DNA of 64,000 nt from Pyropia yezoensis (lineage: Eukaryota; Rhodophyta; Bangiophyceae; Bangiales; Bangiaceae). The translations under genes and the position numbers were made by a program. The DNA lies in assembly GCA_009829735.1 (NCBI GenBank), contig CM020618.1, forward strand, positions 25,269,122-25,333,121, given 5' to 3'. This document shows positions 21,620-33,174 of this stretch, in pieces. Position 1 is the first letter of the stretch. The number at the start of each line of letters is the position of its first letter. The notes beneath the pieces are model-generated. The model was given only the letters and a program-made list of their open reading frames with translations, searched no databases and was not told the DNA's origin.

Positions 21620-23546
21620 GGTGTTTTCCGGGGTGGTGTCTGACTCCCTCGATGAGCGCATGGAAGATGCGCCCCGCATTGTAGCACCCGTCGGGACTTC
21701 CGGCGGGAGCTCCGCGGCTTCCCCGGGGGATGGGATGCTTGCGTTACCCGACTGTCTGTTGGCGGCAGGCTCTCCCCCGGAGGCAGGCTCCGTTACTCCA
21801 CGGGGGGCCCTGTGGAGGTGGTTCCACCCACCCTGGCCCCTGTACGAGCAGGGGTTGACGGCTATCCGCTGCGGCCGAGTCGGCATGGCGATGGATCGCG
21901 TCTGGGGCCGCCTACAAAATAAGTTCCCCGGTAGGGTCGGGTTCCCTGCCGACTTCAAGCCTGACCAGTTTGCCTTCCTTGACGACGACGAGGTCGAAGA
22001 CGTGCAGCGGGTCAAGAACTTGTTGACCCGCGGGGGTACCACCGAGGGCCCCGGCGACATGCCGACCTTCACGTGGGACGCGGTGGCAACTCGCTTCCCG
22101 TACCTCCGTAGTTCCAACCGGCTCACCAACCACTTCGACGTGCGGATGGAAAAGGACATCCGGCGAGGTCCCTGCTTGATGACCTCGGCTCAACTTGAGT
22201 TTGCGAAACAAGCGACGGCGAACAAGGAGCTGCTCTACCCCAAGAAACCGGAGTGGTGGCCTCCTTATATGGTCCCTTATGGATTCCCCGCGGTACTACC
22301 GCGGTCGGTGGACCACTTTGGCTCCGTCATGTTGACGGCTAGCTTGGACCACCTAGTGTTTGCCATGTTGGCAACACTCTGGCTTCTCGAGGTCATGTCG
22401 ACCTGGGTGGCCTGCGTTCAGAGACGCGGGATGTTCTGGGGCCTCCCGCCCCGCTTGATTCAAGGTTTGGAGCAGCTCACCCGTCGGCAAGTTCCTGAGG
22501 GGTCCTCTTCGGGTCACCTCACTCTACTCGAGGAGATGTTGAAGCTACATAATCTCAACGAGTGGGAGAGCATCAAGCAAATGTTGCGCCGACCTTCCCG
22601 TGCACCCAAGGACGACGGCACACTTTGCCAGTTCGTCTAGGTCGGCCGTGGACTTCACGACGGCAGCGTGGGACTCAAGGAGGGGTTGGGCATCGGGGAC
22701 TACCCGTATGGCCCGGGAGTGGAGCGCCACACTGCGCCACCTCCAGACAATATCTCAGTGGTGGGCGTAGCTATGCACCTAGAGTACCTGGCGCAAGGCA
22801 CGACGGCGGCCTCAACTCGAGGCCGCGGCTACCGTCGGACTCCGCCCACGCGGCGTCTCCCTTCTCCTCCTTTTGTCCCGTTCCAGCCGCACGGGGACAT
22901 CTCGATCGTCGTTGCGGTTGAGTCATCCACGCCTGTGTCCCCCAACTTGAAAGCTACTCTACTCACGGCCTGTCCCAAGTTTGTGTTGCCGTCCGCGCGC
23001 CTGGCTTCGGAGATGCTATTCACCACGTTGGTGCGCACCCTGTCGTGAATGGCCGTGTCTGCGGTGACACTCCAGTCGTCGAAGACCCCTCAACTTGAGG
23101 ATTGCACTCGTGCGGTCGTCTCGACTGCTAGTTGCGAGTCGGTTGCAGAGTTTATGACGGCCGAGTTGGCTCGTATCGGCTCCATCATGTCTTTGTCGGC
23201 CGCACTTGGACGCGGCAAGCGTCGGGCGAGCCGAGCGTACTCGCCTCGTCGTCGTCGTCGCCGCCACTCGCGACACTCTCCCTCCGTGTCGGAAGACGAG
23301 TTATTTTGCTCCGAGTCGGAGTCATCCACCCCGTCCGAGACCGAGTCGGTCCGGCGTCTGCGTCGCTAACTTGCGCGTCATACCCAGCAGGCTGCCAACC
23401 GCAGTTTTCGTCGTACTCGCGACTGTGCTGGTCATGACGGTTCCGACTTGGATCTGCTGGCTGCGCCTACTTGCGGGGATCGCTATCGACGTGGGTGTCG
23501 CCGTTCCTCTTCACGTGGGGGTGGGGAGTCTAGCATGCGTGCCTAG
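21620..23546 (+). pseudogene. Antisense accessory ORF of chromovirus B (broken copy)
   Basis: A plus-strand reading frame closely related to the intact one at 57170-59113: both contain SDSLDERMED or TDSLDERMED near the start, PTFTWDAVATR, TSAQLEF, WWPPYMVPYGFPA/WWPQVEVPYGFPA, HFGSVMLTAS, LLEVMSTWV and an arginine/serine-rich tail. The first methionine seen in A and C is not evident here. It faces the minus-strand integrase tail-to-tail with roughly 110 bp between them. The frame has a few breaks, as expected for a truncated element. Confidence 0.8.
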
Positions 23547-23656
23547 TTGGCAGTTGCCTTTGTTCAGAGAGTGATAGGTTCAAGGCTGTAGTAAAAGCCT
23601 CATGGCTTTCCACTTCGACTGGAAGCTCTCTCTTGGCACAGCCACTCGACCTTCCC

Positions 23657-25215
23657 TCACGTGGAGGGAGGACGGTCAGGGCCGATATCGTTCCGGGCGC
23701 TGTAAGCCCGGAACTTTTCAGCCGGGATTTCCTCTACATACTCCCAAGTGAAGTCCTTGGCGCGATAGCAAAACCGACGCACTCTCAACATGAGGCGGTC
23801 AGTATCCTCATCCCAGCCGTGGTCGATGAACTTATCAACCACGAACTCCTGAGGCCCATTGTGGCTCGCAGGCAGCGAAGGCAAACGCCGCACTTCCAGC
23901 GCACGTGCCCAAGCTGGGTCGCCTGGAGTAGGTGGTGCAACCTTCACCACGTCCTGCCCGTTAACTGTACGGACCCCATCGTCACTTTCGATGGTGAACC
24001 TTCGTCCACCTGTACGAATGACCTGGTATGGTCCCTTCGTTTGGAAAACCAGCTTACCCCCAGTTGGGGTGTGTGAATGCGCCAGCACACAGTCACCCTG
24101 CTTGAGGACGTGCTTGGCATTGCGAACTTTCTTGTTAAAAGTACGCTTTTACCGCTTCTGCGCCCTGTCAACCTCAGCCCTGACTTTAAGAATGAGGGTT
24201 TCTAGCCAAGCAGCAAACCTCACCTTACTCTCAGTATGAATAGGCTTCCTGCCACCGGTCTCCCCAGTTGGGAGCGGCCGCCGTACAGCAATAGACCGCA
24301 CGCGGCGCGGAGTCACAAATGAAAGGGGTGCTTCCCCCGTAGACGAGTGAACCCGCGGGTTGTAGGCCGAAGTCAACGTAAAATGTATTGGTCCCACGAT
24401 TTCACGTGCTTACTCACGTAGTGGCGTAGCTGCCTAAGAGTAGTTTTGTTGAAGCGCTCCACCTGCCCATTAGTTTGTGGGTGGTAGGGGGTGGCATAGT
24501 TTGCTCGAACCCCCAACATGTCCAGCACTCCCTGGAACAATACGGACGCAAGTTGCGTGCTGTTCTCCGAGAACGTACTGTTGGGGATGCTACACGCGGC
24601 GACCCAGTGAACTAGGAAGCCTGACACGACCAGCTTGGCCGTGGTCTCTGCCAGGAAGATCGCTCGCGTAAGCTTCGTAAGCGATCGCAGATGACAAGGA
24701 GGTGTCGGTTACCATCCTCTGTCACTTGCAGGGGCCCAAGAATGTCCATCGCCAACGCGGCGAAGGGCTCCTGAGCCGGGAACAGCAACATGGCCGAAGT
24801 AGGCCGCCGTTTTATCAGGCGACTCTGCGCACAACTTGTGCAAGCGGGCACCCAACTGTAGATGTCCACCGCCACGAAGGGCCAGTAGGACAGGGTCTTC
24901 AGGGTCTGTTAAAGTTTACTAGACCCCATGTGTCTATCTGTAGGAGCGTAGTGCTCCTGCTCTAGGATACTTTCCTTGAGGAATGCGGAGACGAAAAGTT
25001 GTTCAGTCCCCTGTATTGCCCCCCTCCTCAAGAGGAGGCCTTCATCTCCGATGAAGAAGCGCATCTCCGCCGCTGCGTCGAGCGCCTCCCTCTGCGACTT
25101 CCAGAAGGCATCTTCAGCCTGGGTCCTCACCACTACGGCCAACGTCAGAGACAAGTACTTCTTGTTTTCTGCCGCCTCGGGGTTCAAAGCGTGATCCGAG
25201 CGCGTGGCTACTCCG
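23657..25215 (-). pseudogene. Integrase and chromodomain region of chromovirus B (fossil)
   Basis: Minus strand: zinc-binding ACTSCAQSRLIKRRPTSAM, AMDILGPLQVTEDGN of the catalytic core, YATPYHPQTNGQVERFN, and a chromodomain-like end with FIDHGWDEDTDRLMLRVR and TWEYVEEIPAEK. It matches the 59225-60750 region of element C domain by domain. Several breaks. Confidence 0.8.
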
Positions 25216-25418
25216 GCCTGTCCAATACTCCGTGAAACAGTGCGGACACTAACTACGGTCCGGTCTTTGACAAAGTCCTGTCAGGGGTGCTATACGCAGT
25301 ATGGCAGTGCGGGACATCTCCACGCACCACTTGTGCATACAGCAACCCAACCACATGCGTAACTTTTATAAGGGCCAGAACATCCTGGTCCTCAGGATCT
25401 TGTGTACTGTACTAGACC
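25216..25418 (+). pseudogene. Probable Ty1/copia reverse-transcriptase fragment
   Basis: Plus-strand pieces resemble copia reverse transcriptase: NYGPVFDKVLSG (compare the TYAPVxxKxxxR opening of the family) and IQQPNHMRNFYKG..ILVLRI, which fits the xYMxQPxGF...xVCxLxKxLYGL stretch. It is short and diverged. The LTR of element E begins at 25419 and seems to have inserted into it. Confidence 0.35.
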
Positions 25419-26073
25419 TGTGGGGGTTTACCGCACCCCTCGGACTAGGGGCATCCCCCTTCAGGGGGAGGCGGATCGTGGCGACCTCTGCCCCTCACCA
25501 ATCGGGGGCAGGAGGGGGTCGCTCCTCCCTCGGGAGGGGCACGCCACGTCATCCTCGCTGGATCCCCCCATGAATGGGGGGGGGAGATAGGATAATATCG
25601 GGTCGAGCGAGTACGCCCGCCCGATTGGAATTGGCCTTCTGGCTAGTGAAGGGAAGTTATCTAGGGCGGGCTACTTCCGCCCCAATCTGGCCGAGATTTA
25701 GTGAGATCCCTCCACTGAGCGTGTTTTGCGTGGAGAGATGTGCTGGAGGGTTCTGAGTGTTTTGATTTTGTGTTTAGTGTAGGGAGTGTTGGCCCGCACT
25801 CCGGGGTCCCACAGCGGGCCCTGGACCGGCGGGCCAAAGAGGGAGGAGAGAGAGGATCTGTGCGTGGGGCTGTGCCCGTTGCTTCCCCCTCACAAAAAAT
25901 AAACCTTGCGTTACCCTCGTGTTCCCCGTCCCGGACGCTTCCACCTTCGCGTGGAGCTCTACGTTCCGGCGGTTCTTACTCCAGGGTTTATACCGGTTGG
26001 CTTGTACCCCGAGTGCCCCACCATCTCCTTCTGGAGGATATGGTACCTTCGTTGTACGGGGGGAACCACCACA
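25419..26073 (+). repeat. 5' LTR of chromovirus E
   Basis: Defined by the TG...CA termini and the primer-binding site just downstream. No second copy is present in the window, so the left boundary rests on the TGTGGGGG start and the fading of copia-like similarity to its left. Confidence 0.6.
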
Positions 26074-26075
26074 TT

Positions 26076-26091
26076 TGGTGGAGCAGCAGGG
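26076..26091 (+). promoter_or_regulatory. Primer-binding site of chromovirus E
   Basis: TGGTGGAGCAGCAGGG two bases after the LTR. The same bases are found at the matching position of element D (54688), although their LTRs differ. Confidence 0.7.
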
Positions 26092-26220
26092 AAGGGGATT
26101 CGCCCCGCCTTCTGGTGGAGCCTCCTCTCCTTTTGTTGGGTGGTTTCTTGGTCGTGTGCTCTGTGGTTGGGTTGTAACTTATCGTACCTTTTCTTTCTAG
26201 CCTTTACAGGTGGGTCAAGA

Positions 26221-27699
26221 TGCAGTCGGATACTTCTGCTCCTCCTCACAGAGGAGGTCCTACACCTGTGGAAGCGTCAAACGTGACAGCAGGCACCGGC
26301 GAAGTTCCCGGTGGCGCCTCACGGACCAACCCTGGTGTTGAGTCGGCCGCTCAGCGGGAACGCACGAGTTTATCCCGTTTGGACGTGCCTCCGGGTGGAC
26401 TGCCAGGCGCCGGTGAGGCTCCTGGCCTGGCACAGGCCACTCCAGGCGCGACCCCTGATGGGGAGGCAGCCCACGGCTTCGGCGACCGTTCTACCTTTAC
26501 GTCCCGTGAGTGGGGGGCCTGAGCCGCACCCACGGGTTGGGGTACGTTTGCATCGCCCACCCAGGACCGTATGGTTACGGATAACTTTAGAGGCGCCCCT
26601 TTGGGGGGCGTACCTGCTGTAGGGGGGTCGTCCTCCACGGCTATGGGAACTGTTCCCCCGGCGGCTTTCCGCCAGATGTTGACTGAGGTGGTCTCACCAA
26701 TTTCTGCTCGACTCGAGAAGGTCGAGGGTTCAATCTCTCGATCTGGTCGGCGGACTCGCCGCCGACCCCACGGTTATTCGCAGGCATCTTCCTCTTCAGA
26801 AGCAAGTGATGTCGATCCTGAGAGGCGTGGGGCGAGGCGCTTAAGCGCTTCGACCCACCGCCGGGTGGCCCGTGTGCTATCCCCCGGACGTAACGGGGAA
26901 CCGGAGCGGGTTATCCCGCGCAAGGTAATGCCCGATGATGATACCTTCAAAGGTTTTCTGGATGGCGAGCTCTATGCACTCGCCCACAAGAGCGTACGCT
27001 ATGATGAAGAGATGGCTCACGGCTTAGGCCTGAAGCGCAAATAGATATCCCTCACGTTTGGTCGTGACGCCCTCTGGGACGGGACCCCCCCTCTAGGGGT
27101 GTTCGAGTTCCTGAATCGCTTCCGTAAGACTAGCGATGACAACGACCTCTCAGAAGGTCGGGCTATGTACCTCCTTCCGGAGTTTACCAAAGGGGAACTC
27201 ATGAAGGAGCTCCTCTCCCTTATCTCCGCTAAGGCGGGGGGACAGGCAAGAGAGGTCACTTCGCATCTGGAGCTGGTGAACTGGCTCCACCGCAGTTATG
27301 CGGACGAGGAAATAATATCATCCCAAGTGGCAGCGTTTAATACCGTTGCCCAACAGGAGGATAAAACCGAGACCGCCTTTTACCGGCGCGTCCGCGACGC
27401 AAATGCGCTCTGCGGGTACATACATACTGCGAGCCAGCTTAAGGGCCGCTTCATGCAAGGGGTCTGGTGGGAGGTACGGACTGATGTCCGTGAATTCAAT
27501 ACACCAGACACGCCCATAGAGGCGTTGGTACGATATGCTCAACGCAAAGGCGACATATGTCGCCGCCGCAATGAGGAGCTGCGGGTCCAATGGTCCGCAG
27601 ACGCCGCGGAGCGTCGGGCATGGCGCAATGCCTCTAAAGGCATTGCAGCGGGGGTGGCTACTATCCCCAGCAGTTCCTCCGTACCTTCGTTGTACGGGG
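26221..27699 (+). pseudogene. gag region of chromovirus E (fossil, truncated)
   Basis: Begins near MQSDTSAPPHRGG, passes a serine/arginine-rich stretch (RSGRRTRRRPHGYSQASSSS) and a core with VFEFLNRFRKTSDDNDLSEG, TSHLELVNWLHRSYADEE and GRFMQGVWWEVRTDVREF. The homologous core of A, C and D supports the assignment. The zinc knuckle is not reached. Confidence 0.75.
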
Positions 27700-29150
27700 T
27701 GACCATTCCGATCAGCTGCTGGGAGTACATTTTTAACATGGAAGCCACACCAGACAAAATGCAACAGTATCGGCATGGGAAGCAGCAAGACTGGCCTTTG
27801 TGAAACGAGCCCGGGAAGACTAAAAAGCAGTCTGTCAGTACCCAGGACCAAGGAGCTAACGAAGGACAGCCCGGAAAGCACGTTATTGCTGAGGTTGTGC
27901 TGTGAGAGCAAAAGCGGTAGGAGACTCGTTCGGAGACTTGGTTCATGCGGCGGTGTGTGGCGCAGGCGTACAATGTTTTCTAACCGCGAGGCTCCGCTGA
28001 GAAGTCTCAGCCAGGTCTCGGGCAGGCCACCTTACGGCACGAGTACTGGGCGGGCATGGAAGCCCCACAAGCAGCCTTCGGCTGGCACACGCATCTGTCG
28101 AAGGGGGCAGTAGTGATATGGCCAAGAAGACAGCGCGCAGTGGTTTTTCTGTCCACGACTGAGACAGAGGACAGCACCGCTGCCATTGAGGCAAGGAACA
28201 AAGTGTGGCTCCGGCCGATGAAAGAAGGCCGTGAAACGCCTCGTCTCTAGCGGTATGCCGTGTATTCGCGTTCTGGGCGGGCGCTTTCTGGGAAGGGGCA
28301 TCATCCAAGCACAAGAACAGCCGAGCTGCTTTTTGACTGGCAGTGTGTCTACCTCTCAGCGCCTCATTTACTACATTCGTTAGTCGCCCAATAAGCGGCT
28401 TGCTATGACAGCCGTTTACTCCTCTTGCTACGCGTAATGGCAGCAGAAGTGCCCCGGCCTGGTCCCAGGAACAGGGAAGGGCTCCCTGGCCGGTGACAGC
28501 AAGGGACGCCGGTTCCCACATCGAAGCCCTCATCCCATCCTCCCCACTCCCAACCACAACGCGCCGAGCCATCCTGCCGCCCGTCAGTCCTCCGGTGTAC
28601 TGCCCACGCAGCCCTCCTAGTACTCGTTCACGCCTGGGATAGTCATTTCGAATCATCATATCCCGCTGGGCGCCACAGGTGGCGTTGCAGGCCTCTTCCG
28701 AGAAGAGGCTTGCTTATCCTTGATCAGCCCGCGCAAGAGCTTGTAGCGTAGCTTCATGTCGCTGTTGAGTGCGCTCGAACGTAGCAGAGAAAGATTACTG
28801 AGACGTGCACCAAAGAGAGAAACATGTGCAGGGTGAGCCACGACCAATCTCCTTGTACAAAAGCGCAAGCCCGAGGGCATCCCATGTCCGTGCGTCCAAG
28901 CGCTTGCGTAGATTACGCTTTTAAGTGTGAGCGAGCGGTTGCTGTGGGAAGGTGCACAATGCGCGACGCAAATGTATTGCAAGGCTCAATTGCCCCGCGA
29001 CAACAGTTGAGGGGGCAGAGCGCTGCCGCCACGCTGATTCTGTTCAATCTACGACGCGTAGCGGCTGACAATGGCCTTCTATCTAATAAAGTCTGTAGGA
29101 TTTCTTTTGTACCCTAAAGTTTCTGTTCCACTGCACCCTCCCACTCTCCG
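27700..29150. other. Decayed retroelement sequence and unassigned DNA
   Basis: Most of this stretch has no supported frame. Around 27950-28260 there is a copia RNase H-like remnant (listed separately). The rest, including frames at 27943-28659 and 28656-28982 on the minus strand, shows no domain. An AATAAA motif at about 29086 lies just upstream of element F. Confidence 0.4.
27950..28260 (+). pseudogene. Ty1/copia RNase H remnant
   Basis: The plus strand reads FGWHTHLSKGAVVIWPRRQ, then VVFLSTTETEDSTAAIEA and NKVWLRPMKE. This lines up with the copia RNase H signature in which GGAISWxSKRQ is followed by VALSSTEAEYxAxxEAxKExxWLRxLL. It may belong to the same old copia copy as 25216-25418, with element E inserted between them. 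Only a fragment remains. Confidence 0.55.
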
Positions 29151-29313
29151 TGTGGCTAATTCCACGGCGGCGGCCGTGTGCTGGCGGCCGCGGTTATCCG
29201 GTGTCACATGCGGACCAATGAGTCAGTGACATTGCGCAACGTCCGTGATTGCGTGTCACATAGGAGGCTGATTGGCGTTCCCGAGGCGTGTTGGCCGTGC
29301 CCTGCTCGGCTGT
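29151..29313 (+). repeat. 5' LTR of element F
   Basis: 163-bp direct repeat of 32266-32428. It contains the pairs CGGTGTCACATGCGGACCAA and CGTCCGTGATTGCGTGTCAC in both copies. Confidence 0.85.
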
Positions 29314-32214
29314 GTACCATTCTTGTTTGGCCTCGACGCTCTGGACGCGAACAAGATGTACGTCAACAACGCATCCAGCAAGCTCGTATTTGTCGCCTAC
29401 GAGGTGTCGATCCCCGCTACGCGCAAATACGGGCATGTCTTCCTCAAGTGGGGTCGGGACACGCTTTACTCCATGGTGGAGGCGGAGCGGCTACACCGCC
29501 ACTTTTGCCACCCACCACCTGAGCGTCTGTTTGTTGTGTTGCGGCAAGCAAGCGACCCCCACGCCTACAAGGAGACCTTAAACCGACTAGAGGAGGTGAT
29601 CGCCACGTGTGACACGTGTCAACGACTTGCGAAGGAGCCGACCCGTTTCCGCGTGTCACTGCCATCGGAGGACATCGTGTTGAACAGGACGGTTCTCGTC
29701 GACCTCTTGTGGCTCGAGAGTGAGCCGGGCCTCCATGTGGTGGACAAAGACACGGGCTCTAACGCGGCTGCATTTATGCGCGACGGGGAGACCGCGGACG
29801 CTGCCTGGACCGTGTACCTTAGCATCTGGGTCTACCCCTACCCTGGACAGCCGGACGTGATGCACACGGACCAGGGGCCGCAGCTTACCTCCGCCAAGTG
29901 GCGAGCACTGCTGCAAGTGGTGGGCACGAAGCATATTGAGTCGGGCATTGAATCGCACAACGCTCTTGGATCTTGTGATCGCTATCACGCCTACTTGCGG
30001 CAGATAAATCGCCGCGTTCGGGCAGACCACCCAACTCTCGCCGCGGAGCACTCGCTCTCCCTGGCCGTCTCTTCGATGAACAACACTGCTGGACCTGCTG
30101 GGCTCGTGCCGACCCTGCTTGTGTTTGGCATCGTGCCACGCACGTCGGTTAGCCCTGTTGACCTGCCGGAGCAGAAAGTGCGACTAGAGGCGATGAGGAC
30201 GGCACGGAACAAGATGCTGCGGACCATTGCGCGATCCCGATTGCGAAGAGCCCTGCGCATGCGAGTGCCTCGAGCCACCGACGTCGATATTGCTGCCGGC
30301 ATGGCCGTGCTCGTGTATCGCGAGAAACCGGTCAACTGCTGGGTGGGACCCTACACGGTCGTCAAAGCGGATGGCAAACACGTCTGGCTCGACGTGGACG
30401 GCACCGCCAAGCTGTTCCCCGTCGATAAGAGGGAAGCAGTACCGTCACAGCACCGTTCCTGAAGATGAGGGAGGTGCGAACGAGCCCACCTCTCCGACCT
30501 GCCCTGACAAAGTAGCACCCCCTCTGCCAGACGATGGGGAACTATCTGTGCGCGAGGTGGGCGACGAAGAGCTGGACCAGCTGATGGACGCCATGCCCAC
30601 GGGGGAGCAGCTGCTGTCCGACGTCTGTGTCGGGCTGCACGCTTTCTCACGAACCGACGCACCTCCTGAGCACATCCTTCCTACGTGTGAAGCGCTGTTC
30701 ACTCAGGTGCTCAAGGAGAACGCCGCGCGCGTCCTGTCGGAGCCGCTCCGAGCTTCGACTCAACAGGAAGTGGACGGGCTGATAGAGCGCGGCGCGATAG
30801 AGGTGCTCAAGAAGCGCTCCTTGCCTGAGGGGGCAAGCATTGTTGGTGGACGCTTCGTACATACCCAGAAGCACGTCGGATCCCCCGAGGAGCGGCCGAA
30901 GTCTCGCTACGCTTCACAGGGTCACAAGGGCCGGTATAAGCGGTTGTCTGTCCACAACCTGTCGACGTTGCGGCAGCGCTCGACCAGGATGGTTGTGTCC
31001 ACCAGTGCGGTTCGTTGGCTTCGACTTTTTGCGCACGACGTCAACCATTCCTATCGCCAGAGCATGGAGAAGATGACCTGTGGCGTATACCTGCAGCCAA
31101 GGGCGGCGGACAGAGCATACTTTGGGATTGGTGAGGACGAGGTGTTGCAGCTCGTGCGGCTGCCATATGGGATCTGCGACGCTGGCGACCACTGGGCCGC
31201 CACATTCACTGCCCACGTGGAGGACGACCTGGGCATAGTACCTACGACGGGGGACCCCGCCCTTTACGTGCGGGATGGCACGGATGGTGTGGATGGTCTG
31301 ATGGGCACATATGTGGACGACAGCATCCTCGGCGGCAACGAGAACTTCCAGGTGCTCACGGGCGCAACTCTACGTCAGTTTGACGCCAAGCCCCGGCAGT
31401 GGGACAACTTTGAGTTTCTTGGTGTCACCATCGCTTCAACCCGCGGCGCTGATTGCTCGGCTAAGTTGATCCAGGCGAACTATGTTGCAGCCCTGAGCCC
31501 CCTGAAGTTGTCGGCGACGTACGACGAGTTTGCGTCCGTGCGCGCCGCTGTCGCATGGCTCTCGCACACCCGGCCGGACCTGTGTTGCGCGATCAACCGC
31601 GCAGCTCAAGCTACCCCTAAGTCGTACTGTGAGCGACACATCCGCCAGCTCAAAAATGCCATCAAGAAAGCTAAGAGGACCAGTGATTGGGCGCTGATTC
31701 ATAGGCCCCTCCGACAAGGATCACTGCGCCTCAAGGTGTACGCGGATGCGTCGTTGCGCCTAATGATGACAAATCGTCCCAGCTGGGCTACCTGATCTTC
31801 CTGTGCGGCAACCGCGGGGCCTGTCACGTGCTGTCCTACTCGAGCAAGAAGTCACGTCGAGTGGTGCGCTCCATCATGGAGGGCTAGGTGTACGCGTTTG
31901 CTAACGCGTTTGACGAGGCGTTTGTCATCAAGCATGACTTGGAGCGTATCTACAAGCGACACATCCCGCTCATCATGCTGACCGACGCCCAGCAGCTGTT
32001 TGACGTCTTCACGCGGGCGTCGCACCTAACGGGAAAACGACTTATCATTAACTTAGCGGCGGCTCGAGAGGCCTACAACGACCAGGAGATCTCTAGCGTC
32101 GGCCTGATCAAGTCCGAGCACAACGCCGCTGACGGACTGACGAAACCATACCGCTGCGCTGCGCTCGAGCGCACCCTGACCACTCGGGAGGACAACAACC
32201 CCGTACAGCAATGA
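29314..32214 (+). pseudogene. pol region of element F: integrase, reverse transcriptase, RNase H (fossil)
   Basis: The integrase zinc-binding part is visible as ERLHRHFCHPPPERLF followed by ATCDTCQRL; the core has VLVDLLWLE and MHTDQGPQLTS. Reverse transcriptase shows RWLRLFAHDVNHSYRQS, LVRLPYGICDAGDHW and YVDD at about 31310-31321. The RNase H region ends with KSEHNAADGLTK, the copia ADGLTK signature. The frames are interrupted in a few places. Confidence 0.85.
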
Positions 32215-32265
32215 ATCATCCGTGATGCCGCGGCCCCCCAGCCCTGTGAAGCGGAAGGGGTGGAG

Positions 32266-32428
32266 TGTGGCTAATTCCACGGCGGCTGCAGTGAACTGGC
32301 GGCCGCGGTTATCCGGTGTCACATGCGGACCAATAAGTCAGTGACATGGCGCAACGTCCGTGATTGCGTGTCACATGGGAGGCTGATTGGCGTTCCCGAG
32401 GCGTGCTGGCCGTGCCCTGCTCGGCTGT
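32266..32428 (+). repeat. 3' LTR of element F
   Basis: 163-bp copy of the 5' LTR, directly preceded by a purine tract. Sequence right of 32428 is unrelated to the internal region. Confidence 0.85.
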
Positions 32429-33174
32429 CGGGAACGTGTGTGGAGAGTGTCGCTCGAGTGCCTCCGGGACTCGTCGCGTGCGCGCACCTGCGTTTTCAGT
32501 GCGTGCACGAGAGGGGGGGGCTTGGCCCGGGCGTGCCCGTGTGGATCCGCCTGCGTGCGTATGGGGGCCATGCGTGCACGGGTGTTCGTGTGGGCGCGCG
32601 TGCGTGCCCCTGGCGTGGGGCGCCTGTGCCACCTTTACATGAGCGTGGGCATGGCGCTCGAGGGGGGTGATTGCGCGGAGAGACTAAAAAGAACGACGAA
32701 GAAGGACTCTGGAATTTCTGTGTCTGGGGTGCGCACGGATGTCGGCCGTCCCTACTGCACGGATCCACGGCCGGTTGTAGGCCGTGAGTCTGATACTATT
32801 TCTGCCTGTATGGCCACACTCCGAGAGTTTTAAGTGTGGTTGCGTCGCTGGAAAGCTAGGCCAGGCGCCCTGCGCACGGCGGTGCGCACCCCTGCGCGGC
32901 CATCTGCGTGGAACCTTAGAGGGGGGGGAGGGGCGGCGTGTGGCGGGCGCCTTCCCGGTGCACATGTCCGATATGAACCCCCCGGGCCCAGCCGCCCAGG
33001 CATCTGGGGCATTAGATAGGGAGGCCGGGTTCTCCGCCCCGTCACCGCCCCTCCCCATCACAGCACCTCCTTCGCCATCGTACCTGCCATCACGCCCTCT
33101 TCCCATCTCTCGCCCCCTTCCCACCTCGCACCCTCCCACAATCCGTCCCCCCACTCTCCCCTGGACTTCCAGCC
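32429..33174. other. No supported gene; C/T-rich leader at the right end
   Basis: GC-rich with GTGCGT-type alternations between 32440 and 32640. From about 33040 the plus strand becomes C/T-rich without long purine runs, as in the leaders of the small genes at 36682 and 48823. That suggests a promoter or 5' UTR for the ORF at 33175. Confidence 0.4.

Larger units (their letters stand above)
20799..25215 (-). mobile_element. Chromovirus B, truncated minus-strand fossil
   Basis: From left to right this is an LTR (20799-21266), a plus-strand antisense frame (21620-23546) and minus-strand integrase plus chromodomain sequence (23657-25215). It corresponds to the 3' half of element C at 56362-60750 and is related to it throughout, but more diverged and broken. 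Gag, protease, reverse transcriptase and the second LTR are absent, so about half the element is lost. The right edge is placed where similarity to C fades, near 25215. Confidence 0.8.
25419..27699 (+). mobile_element. Chromovirus E, 5' LTR plus gag only (fossil)
   Basis: A 655-bp LTR (25419-26073, TGTGGGGG to CCACCACA) is followed by a primer-binding site and gag sequence that stops near 27699. Pol, any antisense frame and the 3' LTR are missing. The gag core is closest to that of element A. The LTR has a CTTCCCCCTCACAAAAAATA block like the A-run block in element A's LTR. A few breaks within gag. Confidence 0.75.
29151..32428 (+). mobile_element. Ty1/copia-like element F, short, without gag or protease
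   Basis: Direct LTRs of 163 bp (29151-29313 and 32266-32428), both starting TGTGGCTAATTCC, differ at about eight sites, roughly 95 percent identical, so it is older than chromovirus A. Integrase sequence starts almost directly after the 5' LTR, followed by reverse transcriptase with YVDD and RNase H, the copia order. No gag or protease is present. A purine tract, GAAGCGGAAGGGGTGGAG, precedes the 3' LTR. I see no clear target duplication. A few breaks in pol. Confidence 0.85.

Noticed and set aside
32429-32700. Extension of element F beyond its 3' LTR
   Set aside because: Sequence after 32428 matches nothing in the internal region or the left flank.
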